DNA from: Hericium rajendrae
Taxonomy: Eukaryota; Basidiomycota; Agaricomycetes; Russulales; Hericiaceae
Assembly (NCBI GenBank): GCA_033439255.1
Contig: CM065883.1
Coordinates: forward strand, 2,666,001 to 2,730,000
Direction: 5' to 3'
Length of the DNA stretch: 64,000 nucleotides
Shown here: piece after piece, positions 12,801 to 25,080 of the stretch
Layout: every line of letters starts with the position of its first letter
Position numbering within the stretch: position 1 is the first letter of the stretch
Notes under the pieces: model-generated
Told to the model about the DNA's origin: nothing
Databases searched by the model: none
Seen by the model: only the letters and a program-made list of their open reading frames with translations
Program-made: the position numbers and the translations under genes

Positions 12801-13126
12801 TCCATTGGTCAAATTCGTCGGCATGTTGCCTGCGCCAAACACCTTCGACGGTATGTCTATGGCGTGTAGTCTAACCCGGCCAAATGATTGAACTTTTGTC
12901 CCCCTTGCAGGTCCGGTATTCCGCACAGACGACCTCATGCAGGTCTTTCGCAACGCTGTGATTCCTAGCAGTACCCGCGGACGCTCTCCCCCGCCGCCGC
13001 CTCGCGGAGGTACGTATTCACCGTCCAACGTTCTCACCCATGCTGACACTCGCGACAGGTGGACGTCCACCTCCGGACTACGGCCCTTACCAAGGCCCTG
13101 GTGGTGGAGGCCGGCGACGATACTAA
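9856..13126 (+). CDS. RNA14: mRNA 3'-end processing protein RNA14 (CstF-77 homologue)
   Basis: Scaffold of cleavage factor IA, which binds pre-mRNA 3' ends together with RNA15 and the CPF complex in the nucleus. The start [13 protein letters not shown] leads into half-a-TPR (HAT) repeats. The first is near [20 protein letters not shown], with more around [53 protein letters not shown] and [14 protein letters not shown] low-complexity Ser/Asn/Gln insertion lies near 11,640-11,760. The C-terminus is Pro/Arg/Gly-rich and ends GGGRRRY with a TAA at 13124-13126. About eight short introns interrupt it, for example after 10,180 and near 10,555, 11,320, 11,440, 11,920, 12,110, 12,315 and 12,855. It is intact. 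It shares its promoter interval with the GH85 gene on the other strand. Confidence 0.92.
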
Positions 13127-16100
13127 ACGCAAAACACATATGCTATCATGGATTGCGATTGCTATGCCTTGTTACGTTCCGACTTCCATCCTGCGCGCCG
13201 TCTAAATTGTCATGCAGTTCGTTTAAGCAAAGCACAGTAGTACTTCAGTTGCGCATCTATTCATACCAGTAATGAATGCTTTATGCCCTGCATGCCCCTC
13301 AAGCGGCCTATAACTACCAGAGTTCAAATGTTCACCACTGTGCTTTGGACATGCACGCTGTGCAGGCTGCCATTCATATCTGTTACGTTTGACCCGCCTT
13401 AATGATGCTGTTGTGGGCAGTCGTAGGCGTCTTCCATTCTTGAACATTCTTGAACCCTCACATGATTCACTAACCGATGCTGCTCAGTCTATGCTTGTGT
13501 AATTGCTCAAGCTACATTAATGTTGCAGTGAAACAGAAGCTTTGGCAGTCAACCCGAAGGATAGGACGGCGAGTCATTATCAAATACTTCACTGAACTTA
13601 CGGCTATCCTTTAGGACCACATAGTTGAGAAACGTCTTCTGCAGCTGGGCTGAAGGACTATTGCATGAAGTACAGCTAACAGACAGTGATCAACGCGGAT
13701 CTCGCTGATCTCCTGTTCATGGTCATGATGGTGAGTATAGGATGGTTCTAATTATAAAAATTGTCTGCCTGAGCCATTGACATCCATAGTCTCATGAAGG
13801 AACGGCGTACGCGAATGTGAGCTAAAGAGGAGTACCTGCATTGTACCAGCGCGGCAGGACGGTGTATTGATGTGCTGGTGAGAAGCACAACATGCGAACG
13901 AGGTTATGAGCCTTGGTAGGACTCACGCATGCCGGAGGCTATTCGCATAAATTTTGCTGAACACCTTCATTCGCAGCTATGCCCTTGCTCGCATTTGACA
14001 TTGTGCGACGGATCGAAAGGAAGGAAATCGAAAGCCAGGTTCGTTCCTACGATACCAGTATATGATATCTTACCTTGAAACCAGAATCAACGGAAATAAA
14101 CATCCCTCTGGACGATCATTCCCTCGCTCATATCGTCGGAACGAGCAAATAATGAACATGATCGAACGGAGCTGGACGAAAACTTTGTACGGGATCCTTG
14201 GTAAGATCTGCATCAAGGGTTGCAAATTTTACAACTTTGCATGATGATCACGCAGGCAGAAGGACCGGACCAGACCGGTTTCATACATAGAAATTGACTC
14301 AGGGTGCTTGATGCTCAGCAGCATGCAAATTTCGACGTTCGAATCTTCTGATCGAAACGGAGGGTAGAAATGGGGCCCAGACGAACAGTGCACATCACGA
14401 TGTCGTGTGCAGGAACGCTGTAAGTTCGTCCTGACATCCTATAAACCGTACAAACGATAATATGACGGCTATACAGGATCTGAACAGGAGAACCGTATGA
14501 GTGTTGACGGAAGCCGGTCTGTCCGAGTCTGCGACTTTTTCGACGTAAGCTCGTAGTAAGCTCGTCTTGCACTCAGGTAGTAGAGACCCACACATCTCAC
14601 TCGAGAATGCCTAGCTGGACTTCCGCAAACCATCGTTGTGGCACTTTCAATGGTTCACCCATTCGAATTCACTTATATAGCCGAGCTTGCCTCGAGCACC
14701 AACCTTCCCACTGTCAGTCATACTCTATTTCATAGATGCGGGTGTTGTAGCTGATCCTGCCTAAAGCTCAGTGCATTTCTAACTGTTGGTCTTATATTTC
14801 ATAGATACAGGTGGGGTTACTATGACAGTTACGGCCGCCCTATTCCAGACCGATATGGCCGAATTGACGACCAGGTCATCAAGCTTCAAGGTCCAGCGAC
14901 GTCTTTGTCTCATCAGAGATGCGGCAGCTGGAATATAGATCCTGCTTCCGGTCATATTGTCGTCTCGAAGTCAGACGCCTGTCCGCAACTCCTTCTGGGA
15001 TTGGTCAACTTGATCGTTGCCGTGCATCCATGTGCAGCTCGTTATATATTTCTGTCTATAGTGCCTTGCTCACTCGTCGTCCGAGTCGCGGGGTATGCAT
15101 ATACCTGCCAACAAAACTCATCATTAACTCCGTTTAGTGAGTCCCAATCTGTGCGGACGAAAATATAGAGTTGCTCACAAACCACAGCCCTTCCCAGGCC
15201 ACCACGCTTCGTCGGCCGACATTCGTGTGCTGCAGGTAATCAGTATGCCTGATGACTGCTCCAACCGCACTAGATTGGCCAATTGAAGACGCGGTCTCGC
15301 CCCGATCGTGATGCGCCACCCGTTCTCTTACAGTTACACGATCGACAATTATCGGGATCGTGCGGATCTACGCGACCCTTGTGCAAGGGTGACAATGAAA
15401 CGCCGTGAATGCGTAAAGGGCGCCGCCGCGCCTGCCAGGATCAACCAAGACATGCCGCCGCCGTGCAGCGTCGCGCCCAGCCAGCCGCCCAGCGAAGTGG
15501 AATGTCTGCAGCGCATCGCGCACTACTCTCAGAAGACCCGGGACCCGTAACCTTGGTACCGTGCCTCCCGCATCGCTCCGGCTCCCGGACGTGAGGCGCG
15601 GTTCCTCGAAATGCGGGGCACGGCATATCAACGGCGACGAGATGTGAGCGCATGCTCGAGTGCTCCCTGAGACGCGCGACCAATCATAAATCAAAAGTCG
15701 CGATGTGAGTACATGACATCATGACAGATGCGGATTGTAACCGTACCCTAGATTACCATCATTCCTGGAATGCAGTACTATATTGTCGTGGATGTTCATA
15801 GCTTATATTTATAGTTGCGAATGCCACTGGTCGCGGCTCATGGTGCGCCGGCGCATTTTTGTTGGTCGGGCATATATGCTTGCACGGGAGGATATTGTTT
15901 TACCTCTAGTGAACTGTTGCCGAGGGAATACATTCCAATATTTGAAAAAGAATTCTCATCTTGATGATTCTTAATATCGCCGTAGGATCCCGACATTCAA
16001 AAAACAGGCCTGGTATTCGCATCTGGCACAGAAGGCGTCAGACGAATGGAAGTATGAGGAAGCATAGGGTGAGCACTGACCTCTGTCTTGTCACGAAGAA

Positions 16101-16742
16101 GCCGATAACAATCCACGACGATATCTGGTCAGGCGGTGATACGGACAAGATCTGGTCCGAGGATCAGCCTGCCCAAGACGACCTAGGCTGATGGCACTCT
16201 CTGTGCTGCACATACAAGTAAAAAATTTCCTTCCTGTCAAAGAAGCAGAAATACGTACTGCCCAGCATTGTGATGCACGGATGTTGCGTTTGCCAGAACC
16301 ACCGATGCGCGATGGAGGGCGAGCACAGAAGCCGGGAGTCTGTTCTGATAGGCGCTGCGGGGTCCAGGCTAGCGGAGATTGCACCACCCTCTCGGCTGCT
16401 TGGCAGCATCTGTCAGCCCGTCACAAAAGAAGATAGCGAGCGATCCACGATCCGCGGCAGCGGGGATGGCGAGGATCCTCCTGAGCGACTGTGAAACATA
16501 CATTTTCAACAATATATGCAATGGTATCAAGTACAATCGGAACCGATGCATAGAGATGAGTCCTTGGTATCTAATAATTTACAACCCATCTGTCAATGCT
16601 GAGCGAGCGCTGAGCGCTCCAACATCATTCCGCTATCTTCGTTCGAGGTCAGCCAATACAGCGCCAATTTTTGCCAAGAGATGACAGTGGATATCACCGA
16701 GACGGCGGACGTCTGACTGATCACTAGACGCGCAGCACCCAC
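13127..16742. other. 3.6-kb gene-poor region
   Basis: No frame here has a recognisable domain. Frames at 14062-14244, 14905-15168, 15308-15550 and 15961-16191 (+) and 15368-15694 (-) are short and mutually overlapping. Two copies of a roughly 20-bp stretch with a TTTCATAG core occur near 14725 and 14800; each looks like a splice acceptor. The open stretch after the second copy is Tyr/Gly/Arg-rich and could be an exon remnant. No tRNA, rRNA or clear transposon was seen. Confidence 0.5.
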
Positions 16743-18605
16743 TCAGACGAAGGGCGTGCCCTTGCGCCTCGCGAGCAGCATACGGGCAAGCAAGAGGAGT
16801 GCGGTGCCTCCGAGGATGATGATCTACAATGAAACGACTTCGGTCAGGGTAGATACTCGATGACAAGACTGCATACGCACGGCGCTAAACAGAATCGTCT
16901 TCGACCAATCGAAGGTCTCCCCAAGGAGGTAGCCATTGATGGGCGCGCCTACAAGGGCACCTGGTGACGCGAGGAAGAATGCGAGGCCCAAACGCACACT
17001 TCAAATGCCGATGCCACGCGAAATGACGGTCACATTGCACGGCAGATGAATCGAAGCATGTGGGAAAATGAAGTGAAGTTCCCATGAGCTCATGTTTCAC
17101 GGGGCAAACATGGACCAATAAAGCACTGCTTACCCAATTTCACCCTGGTCCTTTGACAGCGATGCCACGGCCGGTGACAACAGCGACAGCCCTGTGAAAT
17201 GGGTCAATACCACTGCATCTCAATGGTGGAGCAAGGCGTGACACTTACAGGCTCCGGAGAAGAAACCGTAGAGGATAGCAAAGGCTGTTGTACCGCCAGT
17301 AGCGTCCACGCCGTACAGCGCAAAGATCAGTGCCGAACAGGCGACACAGGAACCGATGAGCAAATTAAATCCGCCGAGCCGGTTTGCAAATATGTTCGGG
17401 AGAATTCGACCAGGAATAGAAGAACCGTTCAAAATAGCAAGCTATGCCATTGTCAGATGTGACGAGGACTGATGTCTGTGAGGTTTCACCCACAGTATAG
17501 AAGGAGAAGGTCGGGTTAACGCCGTGTAGAATGGCGAAAAGCTGGAGATAGAAGTCTAGTGAAATCTCAGCACCCGATCGACTCATAGCGAAGTAGAGAT
17601 TTCCATACAAGGGAAGAACACGCCCATAAGACATAGAAGTGACCTATCGAGAAGGCACAACTGTCAGCATCATCGTGCAACTGTCCGGAGAACTTTCATA
17701 CCCAAAGATCAGCAGGATGTAGGGTCCGTCCCGCAGGAAGCCCTTGATGTCAGGCTTCGGCTTTTGGTAAGCTGACATTGCCGGATCCGTCGTCATAAGC
17801 ACATTTGCGAGAGCTAGTAGAGCCAAGACGATGAACGCTGACGCGCGGACGCCCCAAGCGTACCCGGCCTCTCCGTGAAACAGCTGGTCAAGCATGATGG
17901 GGAAGAAGATGCCTCCGACGGCCGATCCTGCGCACGAATTACTCAGCCACTGAAGCCCAATCCACAGTGCCGACCGAGATACCTGAGATAACTATCCCCA
18001 TGGCCAGAGGGCGGCGTTTATCCCAATGGTGTGCTTGCACGGCCATGACGGGGACATACAGCAGACCAGAGCCGATGCCCATCCCGAGTCCTTGCGACAG
18101 GAAAATTTGGTAGAATTGATCAGGATGTGCGAGAGACAGCATGAACAGACTGCAACGCAAATGAGCACCTCCTCTTCTTTGAGAGCGGATTCCAAACGTA
18201 CGAAAACGTGAAGATTACAGAGCCGACGAAGGTCGTCTGGCGAAAGTAGCCCAGGTCAAGTAGCTTGCCCGCCACAATGCCCATGCCAATAAGCAGGAAT
18301 AACTGCGTCCCGCCAATCCAGCTAATGCGGGATGCCGAGGCCGCATGCTCTCGGGTGTACAAGTCCTGGTAGACACCGAAAGCGTTGATGTACCCGAAGG
18401 TACAGGTAAGAGTGAGGGTGCTGAGGGAAAGTCAGGCGAACGTCACAGTCGAGATAGAAAATTGTGCGTACGCTCCAATAAGAGTGCACCAGGCCCGGAG
18501 ACCACCATCCTTCACCGGCGGAGGATTTGTGCTCACAGGGTCGACGATAACGTCGAATCCCTCCAAGTCCTTCGACGTCTTCGACGACATGTCCGAAGGA
18601 ACCAT
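16743..18605 (-). CDS. MFS transporter, fungal monocarboxylate-transporter (MCT/Mch) type
   Basis: Twelve-helix membrane transporter of the major facilitator superfamily, probably at the plasma membrane; the substrate is not predictable. The start MVPSDMSSKTSKDLEG is followed by a short cytosolic tail and the fungal MCT signature DGGLRAW before helix 1. Further helices include IGGTQLFLLIGMGIVAGKLL, the Gly-rich GLGMGIGSGLLYVPVMAVQA and HHWDKRRPLAMGI. The end is LLLLARMLLARRKGTPFV with the stop at 16743-16745. Introns are about 50 nt, for example between ETFDWSKTILFSA and the last helix. The frame can be followed to the end without a break. Family secure; start could be the Met five residues further in. 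Confidence 0.87.
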
Positions 18606-18865
18606 GAGCGTCGAGCAGCGCAAGATCAAGTCAATCGGCTTGCGTTGGCGAAACGAGCGGATGAGAGGCAATAGAAGAGGGGTGAGAAGCGGGAAGGGAA
18701 TCGCGGTTGACGCCCTGCAGGCGTAGTCCTTACATGAGACTTTCGATGCATGCTTCTTGAACGTGCGCTGCAGAGCGCCTTGATACTACCATCAGCACAG
18801 GGTCAAGACAAATCTGAGATTGTGCGAAGGGGCAAATAAAGTCGTAGTGACGAACGCATCAATGC

Positions 18866-19077
18866 TCCATCAAAGTGTCACCTTCAAGCCGGCCACGAAA
18901 CTCCCATACCGATTTCACTGATTCCATCAGAGCTCTGATAAGCTGCTGATCTCCGAGAATGTAAGGGCCTTGTTCGTTCTTGAATTTGAACGGCCTCAAT
19001 TGTTCTGTCTTGGCAACGAATTGTGAAGCAGATAAGTATGCGTAGAGACCTTGGACTTTCAAGAGGCTGCATGAACT
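18866..19077 (-). pseudogene. Possible stray C-terminal exon of an unidentified gene
   Basis: On the minus strand an acceptor-like CAG near 19078 opens a frame of about 70 codons that looks like real coding sequence, with soluble alternating polar and hydrophobic residues including GPYILGDQQLIRALMESV and EGDTLMEH at its end. I could not find a matching upstream exon between here and 20,171, nor name the family. It may be the last exon of a degraded gene or a chance frame. Confidence 0.25.
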
Positions 19078-20081
19078 GTTAGCGGTCGACCCTGCCAGAG
19101 GTAATGGATCCGAAATGCAGCAGATCGATATGGGCGGCTTTGAGACATCTCAGCAAATTGCTTGACAGATATCGGTCCTCGGACGAGCGGCGAACGAAGA
19201 GCCTCGGCTAACCGACTCGAATCACTGCCCTGATCTGAGGTTCGGCTAACGAATCGACGCGCGACGGAATCAAAAACGTGGTTCTTCCTTTTACTTACAT
19301 TTTTTTTTACATGCGGTGGTAAGGCCCTCGTGGATTAAAAAAGTGCATCATGGGTCCATACAGCCCATGGACATCCTTCCAGCTAATTCAGTCCTCCTCC
19401 ACGGCAGTACGCTCTGCAGATCGGATAATATCGTAGCTCGGCGACGGTCCAGGTACAATACAGTTGTGAATACGGCGACAGGTGTCAGGTAAGTCCATTC
19501 GGTGACTCCAATATCGCGACTTGATACGTGAGATTAATTTGACCCATGCGTGCGATTTTACGAAATCTCTCATTTCGGCCTGCAGAATTGCGGTCAACGG
19601 ATCTCGATTCCGCCTTCCGCATGCTGAGATGAGAAGCAATGTTCGTGTTCCGACTCTACACCGTGGCGGACGATGGAATCAGGGAAGCAGATAACGGGCG
19701 AGCGATCGAGTTTGCAAAGGCGAGGGACCTGCTCCGCCTCCGCTCATCGCGGCGCTACGGATTCAGGGTTGGCTGGCAGGCTCACCTAAGTTCACGTAAG
19801 GGCAGTGCAGTCCTCTTTGTGCGAGTCCCTCGTGGGGTATAGCTTAACACTGATAGCAGGAACGCCCGCTGGAGTCAATCACGACAATCTCTCCTGGCGC
19901 CCAAACTGATTCTCATGATACCATGCATCAAACTGGTCGACCGATAATTGGGATCTTGTACATGGGGCCGAATCATTCCATCCACCGCGCGCTGCGGCTC
20001 CTTTTGTCTGATCGCGGATTCCACTTCCGTCTAGATTCGTGATGGTTCCAGATGGAGAGATCATAACTGTCTGGCGCTCCT

Positions 20082-20089
20082 TATATATA
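20082..20089 (+). promoter_or_regulatory. Candidate TATA box of the DUF6533 gene
   Basis: TATATATA lies about 90 bp upstream of the ATG at 20172. The support is motif and position only. Confidence 0.4.
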
Positions 20090-20171
20090 CCAGCGTCGTG
20101 GAGGAAGGCCCTTTTCCTTCTCGCGTCTTTGATTAGCATCGCGCACACTACGCCCTTAGCTCGTCTGCACG

Positions 20172-21652
20172 ATGAACTCCACCGAAATTGAGGCTGGAAT
20201 CGAGCATGCAATGGCCGTTCTGCCGGGAGTCAGAGGAGAGCAGTACCTTACAGGTGAGTGGCCCAGATGGGAGGCATCGGCACCAAACTGACGAGGCGGT
20301 ATGCAATAGCTGTGGGCGTCGTGGCTCTCTTATGGGACCATATTATTACCTTGCCCACCGAAATTCGGCTCATGTGGTCGAGACCATTCACTGGAACCAA
20401 AGCCCTTTTCTTGTTCCTTCGATATGCTGTCTCCGGATCGCAAATCGTGATAGGCTATGGTGAGCACTAGCCAAAATACTCAATCACCGTGGTTAACCGA
20501 CAGACTTGGCAGTTCTTTCTGGGCTCTCATATCACATACCGAAAAATGTAAGTGTTTCCGTTCTACATTTCCAACTTCATTCTGACCGCTTGCAGTTGTA
20601 AGTTTGGTAGCGATCTCGGCGCACGTATCGTATGCTCGTCGCTAATGTTCACGTCCTGCCAGCTGTTTCGGATGGCTTATATATATCACGGTCATCGGTT
20701 TAGTGACACTGGTTCTGTCAAATTGTGAGGCCACAATCCCGTACCACGCGCCTGCTCTAACTCGATCCGACAGTCCTGTTGATTATGCGACTGTATGCCC
20801 TATGGGATCACCGGAAGCGGATTCTTCAAGCACTGGTGGCAGGATTCATTTTAACCTATACCGCTTCCATCATTCTGGTCATATATAGTGTGGTGCAGAT
20901 GTTAGGCGCGTCACCATCAACCTCCACTTTTCGACTCAAGCATGTCTGAGACGGACATCATTATACAGGTCATACCACGCTAGAAGACAACTTCTTCCAC
21001 ATGTGCGTCATCAATACACGACCTAATACATGGGCATGGTTCTGGGTATCACAGGTCCGCCTCAATTCCTTCGCGCTGTGTTCCGGTTCAGAAACTGAAG
21101 GGTTGTAGATCGCGTTCGACGTTTTCGTTGTCCTTCTGTCACTCATTAACGCCGCGGACCGACCGCGAGGCCTCAATGTGAAACTTCTGACGGATCTTCG
21201 TCGAGACGGCTGGCTCTTTTACCTGGTTAGTCCAGTCCCGGTTCCATCATTGATTCACACATTGATTCGTTGTTGGCCAGGCCCTCTTCAGTAAGTCCGA
21301 GGACAAACCCAATCCGTTCGCGTGCTCACTAGCGCATTTATAGCGCTCCGATTAATGAACCTTGTACTCGACTTTGTGCACAATGTGAGTCCATCGCTCT
21401 CTTCTCGCTGTCTCTGACTAACGTCTCTCCGCGTTCAGCCGACCTTCGTGGTGCTCGGATTCTTGTAAGTCGCATATTTTCCTGAATACTTGTGGCGGCC
21501 TGACAAACATCACTTACTCCAGCTTCGATTGGGCCATGGTCACTGTCGTCATCTGCCGATTACTGCTGCGTCTGGAGTACATGAAGCTCCCAGGCCACCA
21601 GCGCCACAATTCCCTGCAAGACGTCCACGAAATGTATATCCTGACCCAATGA
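20172..21652 (+). CDS. DUF6533 family multi-pass membrane protein
   Basis: Basidiomycete-specific integral membrane protein of unknown function; the family often looks like a seven-helix receptor. The N-terminal segment MNSTEIEAGIEHAMAV runs into the family signature AVGVVALLWDHIITLP, TEIRLMWSRPFTGTKALFL and LRYAV. Helices follow: CFGWLIYITVIGLVTLVL, the conserved LLIMRLYALWDHRKRIL, LVAGFILTYTASIILVIYS, VSQIAFDVFVVLLSLINA, and near the end FFDWAMVTVVICRLLLRLEY. The C-terminus is EMYILTQ with TGA at 21650-21652. Many short introns interrupt it, some separating exons of only a few codons (for example around 20,510-20,600 and 21,290-21,480), so the exact exon set is uncertain. Confidence 0.8.
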
Positions 21653-22694
21653 GACTCGTCCATTGGTCGTCCACGTCTGTATGTACACTACACTTATCTA
21701 GGGCTTTATAGCTTGGATGCCACGCAGGGACACTAGCATATGACCGTTAGTACTTCTACCTCGTAATTTTATTTATAGGCAGTATCTATACCAGAATTCG
21801 GACTGGTGCACGATGGAGAAGCATTATGGTCAGGCACCTACTCACCGTCATGGAGGACATCGAGCAGTTGCGAGTTACTTCCAAGTCGACTGAATCCTTT
21901 TACAAGTGCGCACGGCATGTCAAGCTCTGAGCTCAAGCCTAGGCCTTCGCCTCATGTTTCCGGGAGATTCCACAATTACTCAACATTACATAATTGGTAA
22001 CAAAGGCAACTACGTATACAGGAAAGTTCAGAGAGAAGTTTGCGCGCTCGAAATACCTCCAAGATTCTTGAAAATATGCCCAGAATGCCTCTAGCGCTTT
22101 CAGAAGACGCAGGCAGTACTCCAACGTATGTTTTTCGCACGTCTTTTCGCACAGCACATCGCTTCTGCCTACAGCAGATGATCGACGTCTGCCTCCCTGG
22201 AAAGGGGCATGCGTATGATGGTGGTCAGAACGTGGATCGTGTACAGCCTGCAGACGAAATCTTCGAATTCAGGGTGTTGCAGGCTGTACGTTTTGCCTCG
22301 TTGGGCGTAAGCAGCGGGAGGGCCGGAACCGAGTGTGTGGATGTCCGGGCAGAATCAATTGACGATTCGTCTCTTGATTGATACACCGTACACTCGGGCT
22401 GGTTGCCCATATCAAGAGGGGAAATCACTACTTACGCTCCGTGTGAGCGATGCCTCAGACCGTACATGCTGTCATGAATCAGGCCCAAGCGAATCTGCTC
22501 GCCCTTGGGGCCTTGTTATGGCTTCTGCCAACCCCGCACGCGTTCCTACGCGTTCCGGATCCCTCATTCTGCCCTAGTCATCATCAAGAATCGGATCGAA
22601 TCTTCCCTGGCGTCCTTCTCCCGAAAAAGTTTTATAGCAGCCGGGTATCTGACAGCCCGCAGTCCTCACCGAGTCGCCGACATCGTTCTCACCA
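21653..22694. other. Intergenic region, no confident gene
   Basis: About 1 kb. Frames at 22040-22381 and 22450-23013 (+) are out of frame with the hydrolase below and have no domain. I see no repeats or RNA genes. Confidence 0.5.
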
Positions 22695-24107
22695 ATGTCT
22701 TACTCGTTCCACCAGAGTCACCTCGAGCAGAGCGAGCCCGTGCTCGTCAAGGCAGCGTTCACGCTCCAGTACCATCTGGACAAGGAGCCCCTGCATTATG
22801 TTGCAACCCGATTCACATGGCCTGCCAGATCAAACTCACGCTCACATCTTCCGGCGGTCTCACTTTTGGTCACCTCGGGGGTTGGCCTCAGTATGTCGCT
22901 TCTTCGAACAATTGGGTTCATATACACAACTGATCTTTCTGTCGCTCACCAGCTTCCGATCTCTGGGCTCCTGTCGTGCAGCGTCTATATCAACTGCAGC
23001 AACAGCCAGATAGCCCCTTCCGCATCATATCCGTCTGGGCGGTCGACAGGCCGACGCATGGTGATGCCGCGGTTTTAAATGAGGCTTCTCTAAAGCAGTA
23101 TGAGGGACTTTGTACGCACGAGATTGTGCTTGATTTAAAGGCGTCTGCGCTCATCGCTCTGCCAACAGGTGCCTCAACACATTATATCACTGCATTGGGG
23201 GCATTCCTCACTTCGAACGTGCTCACCGATCAGGAGCGAAACAATCTCATCGGCCTTGGACACTCAGCTGGGACTGGTCCTCTGTGAGCACCATGCTGTC
23301 GGCGCTCGTTCCGTCCTGACCGTTCTTCCAGCATCCTTCAGATTGCGAAGGACCTCCAATGGAACCCATACCGCTCCCTGATCCTCGTAGAGCCTCCGCT
23401 CTTCGAGCCCAACGCGAAACCGGCGTTCGACGCCCTCATTCGCAAGATCCATGTCTTCAACACGCGGCGCCCGAGAAGCTTCAAGTCGCCCGAGCTCGCA
23501 ATGCAGTTCGTCACATCACATGGGCCATGGAAATACTTCCATCCCGAAGTGCTGCGGATTGCGACTGTGAGTAGCACGCTTTCCTGTCGCAAAGTTTGCT
23601 CACTGAACGTTCCATGCTCGTAGGAAACGTTCTTCAAGCCAGCGCCCACCGACTCGGGCTGCAATCAAGTCATGACGAAGACGCCGCCACCAGAGGAGAC
23701 TTCCGCCTTCGATGATTTCCCCGGTGTGTTAGAAACCGTCAACCGTGTGGTGGGCGCGATGGACACCATCCCTGTGCATCTCATCATGGGCTCGCAGATC
23801 GGCTTCTGGTAAGGTCCAGTACGCCTTGCATTCACTAGACTTGCTCATTTCGACGTTCTTCCCGCAGGCCAAAACCGCTGGCAGCCAGCCTGGCGAACAT
23901 TATCGATGAGAACAGGTCGGCGTTGGCATCTGTCTCCATCGTTGAGGGCGCGACCCATTACGTACGTTACCGTGAACAGTCTCTACGGGGATAGAACTCA
24001 CGCGCCCGACTGATCCACAGGTCCCGCAAGAAAAGCCGGAGGAGCTGGCTAACACAGTCTTCCGTACGATCCGGAACAGTGCCATGCGCTCACAGGCCCG
24101 TCTGTGA
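22695..24107 (+). CDS. Alpha/beta-hydrolase fold protein (AB_hydrolase-1 type)
   Basis: Serine hydrolase, probably an esterase or lipase-like enzyme; the substrate is unknown. The start MSYSFHQSHLEQSEP leads into a strand YVATRFTWPAR and then LLVTSGVGL, the usual place of the His-Gly oxyanion motif. The nucleophile elbow GLGHSAG follows, with Ser near 23,265. Later come the LILVEPPLFEP strand, DTIPVHLIMGSQIGFW (region of the acid residue) and EGATHYVPQEKPEELA with the catalytic His. It ends with TGA at 24105-24107. Introns lie near 22,892-22,948, 23,112-23,168, 23,284-23,331, 23,568-23,622, 23,810-23,868 and 23,961-24,020. It resembles a group of fungal hydrolases sometimes annotated in secondary-metabolite contexts, but no such cluster is visible here. 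Confidence 0.8.
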
Positions 24108-25080
24108 CCGTTTCGCTGTTGTACATTCGCAAAACGCCGCGTCAGCTGTTGCAGGGATCGATTCTCTCTTATTGCTTCCCTCTTCCTTCTGCCATGACAC
24201 TTGTGGGATTTTTTCGTTATTGCGTACTTATCTTACCTTTATGGCAGCGTTGTATGAACGAGATTATCCGTGTTTTGCTCTAGCTCTTCATTGTTTTTCT
24301 GTTGTGCACCTGTACCTGTACACTAGTGTAGTCGCCCTCTTATTCAGTACAGGTCTCTGTCGATCGGATATGTCAGCTGCTGTCAGAACATTAGACCGCT
24401 TTTCGGTCGAGCTCACTTCATCGTTTTTGTTTACTCTTGGAGTCGACAAACAGTTGGGGCCTTCCGGGTTTGGCTGCGGAGAAGGCTCTACGAGCTAAGC
24501 GAGGCTGATGAGTACCGTATCGGGCAGCGATCTTGGAGAAATCCTGTTTGGCCGACTCCAAGAATAAACAAAAATCTTGAGCGCAACGCGGCCCAAAGCC
24601 GGTCTAATGTTCTGACAGCAGCTGGTACATACCTTGTCTTCTGTCTTGGTTTGGGTTCGGAGGTAATCAATCTCTGTTGCATTCACTCTACCGCGCTGGA
24701 CGCTGGAACTCCCTAGTCCCCACAAACTTTCTGCAACTTTGCGTGATGCAGAACGTGATCAAATCAGGGTGAGGAAGTCATGATGTCTAGGCTATTGCAT
24801 AGAACACTCCGAAGCGGGCGATCAGAACCTACGGCGCTGGATACTGCACCTCGGATCAGCGTCGTTAGTCTGCACGTCTGCATGGCGTAAATTAAAACGA
24901 AGATCTGTCCGTCCCAAGATTCAGATGATGAGATAAGAGCTTGCCAGTTGCAATACAGGATGTTACGTTACGTGCATGGAAGGATTAGTCGCGTATTATA
25001 TTAATACCCAGATGGACTGAAGGCGCTCGCAAGCACACGATGTCCTGAGGTCGGCTACGCGTATGATCGCACTAAGCCCT
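24108..25080. other. Convergent intergenic region
   Basis: It lies between the ends of the hydrolase (+) and the large hypothetical gene (-). It contains the fold-back repeat at 24374-24624. The rest shows no genes. Confidence 0.6.
24374..24624. repeat. Imperfect inverted repeat (fold-back), 80-bp arms
   Basis: Left arm 24374-24453 and right arm 24544-24624 are reverse complements with a 90-bp spacer. The outer 25 bases are identical (both begin CAGCTGCTGTCAGAAC). The middle 25 or so bases are diverged, then a block around TTTTTGTTTA and TCTTGGAGTCG matches again. It could be a MITE-like element or a decayed inverted duplication. I could not see a target-site duplication. Confidence 0.75.

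Larger units (their letters stand above)
18606..20171. other. Intergenic region with a possible gene remnant
   Basis: About 1.57 kb between the MFS and DUF6533 genes. It contains the minus-strand stretch listed separately at 18866-19077, a T-rich run near 19,300, and the DUF6533 gene's TATA box. Frames at 19388-19639 (-) and 19639-19842 (+) show nothing recognisable. Confidence 0.5.
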
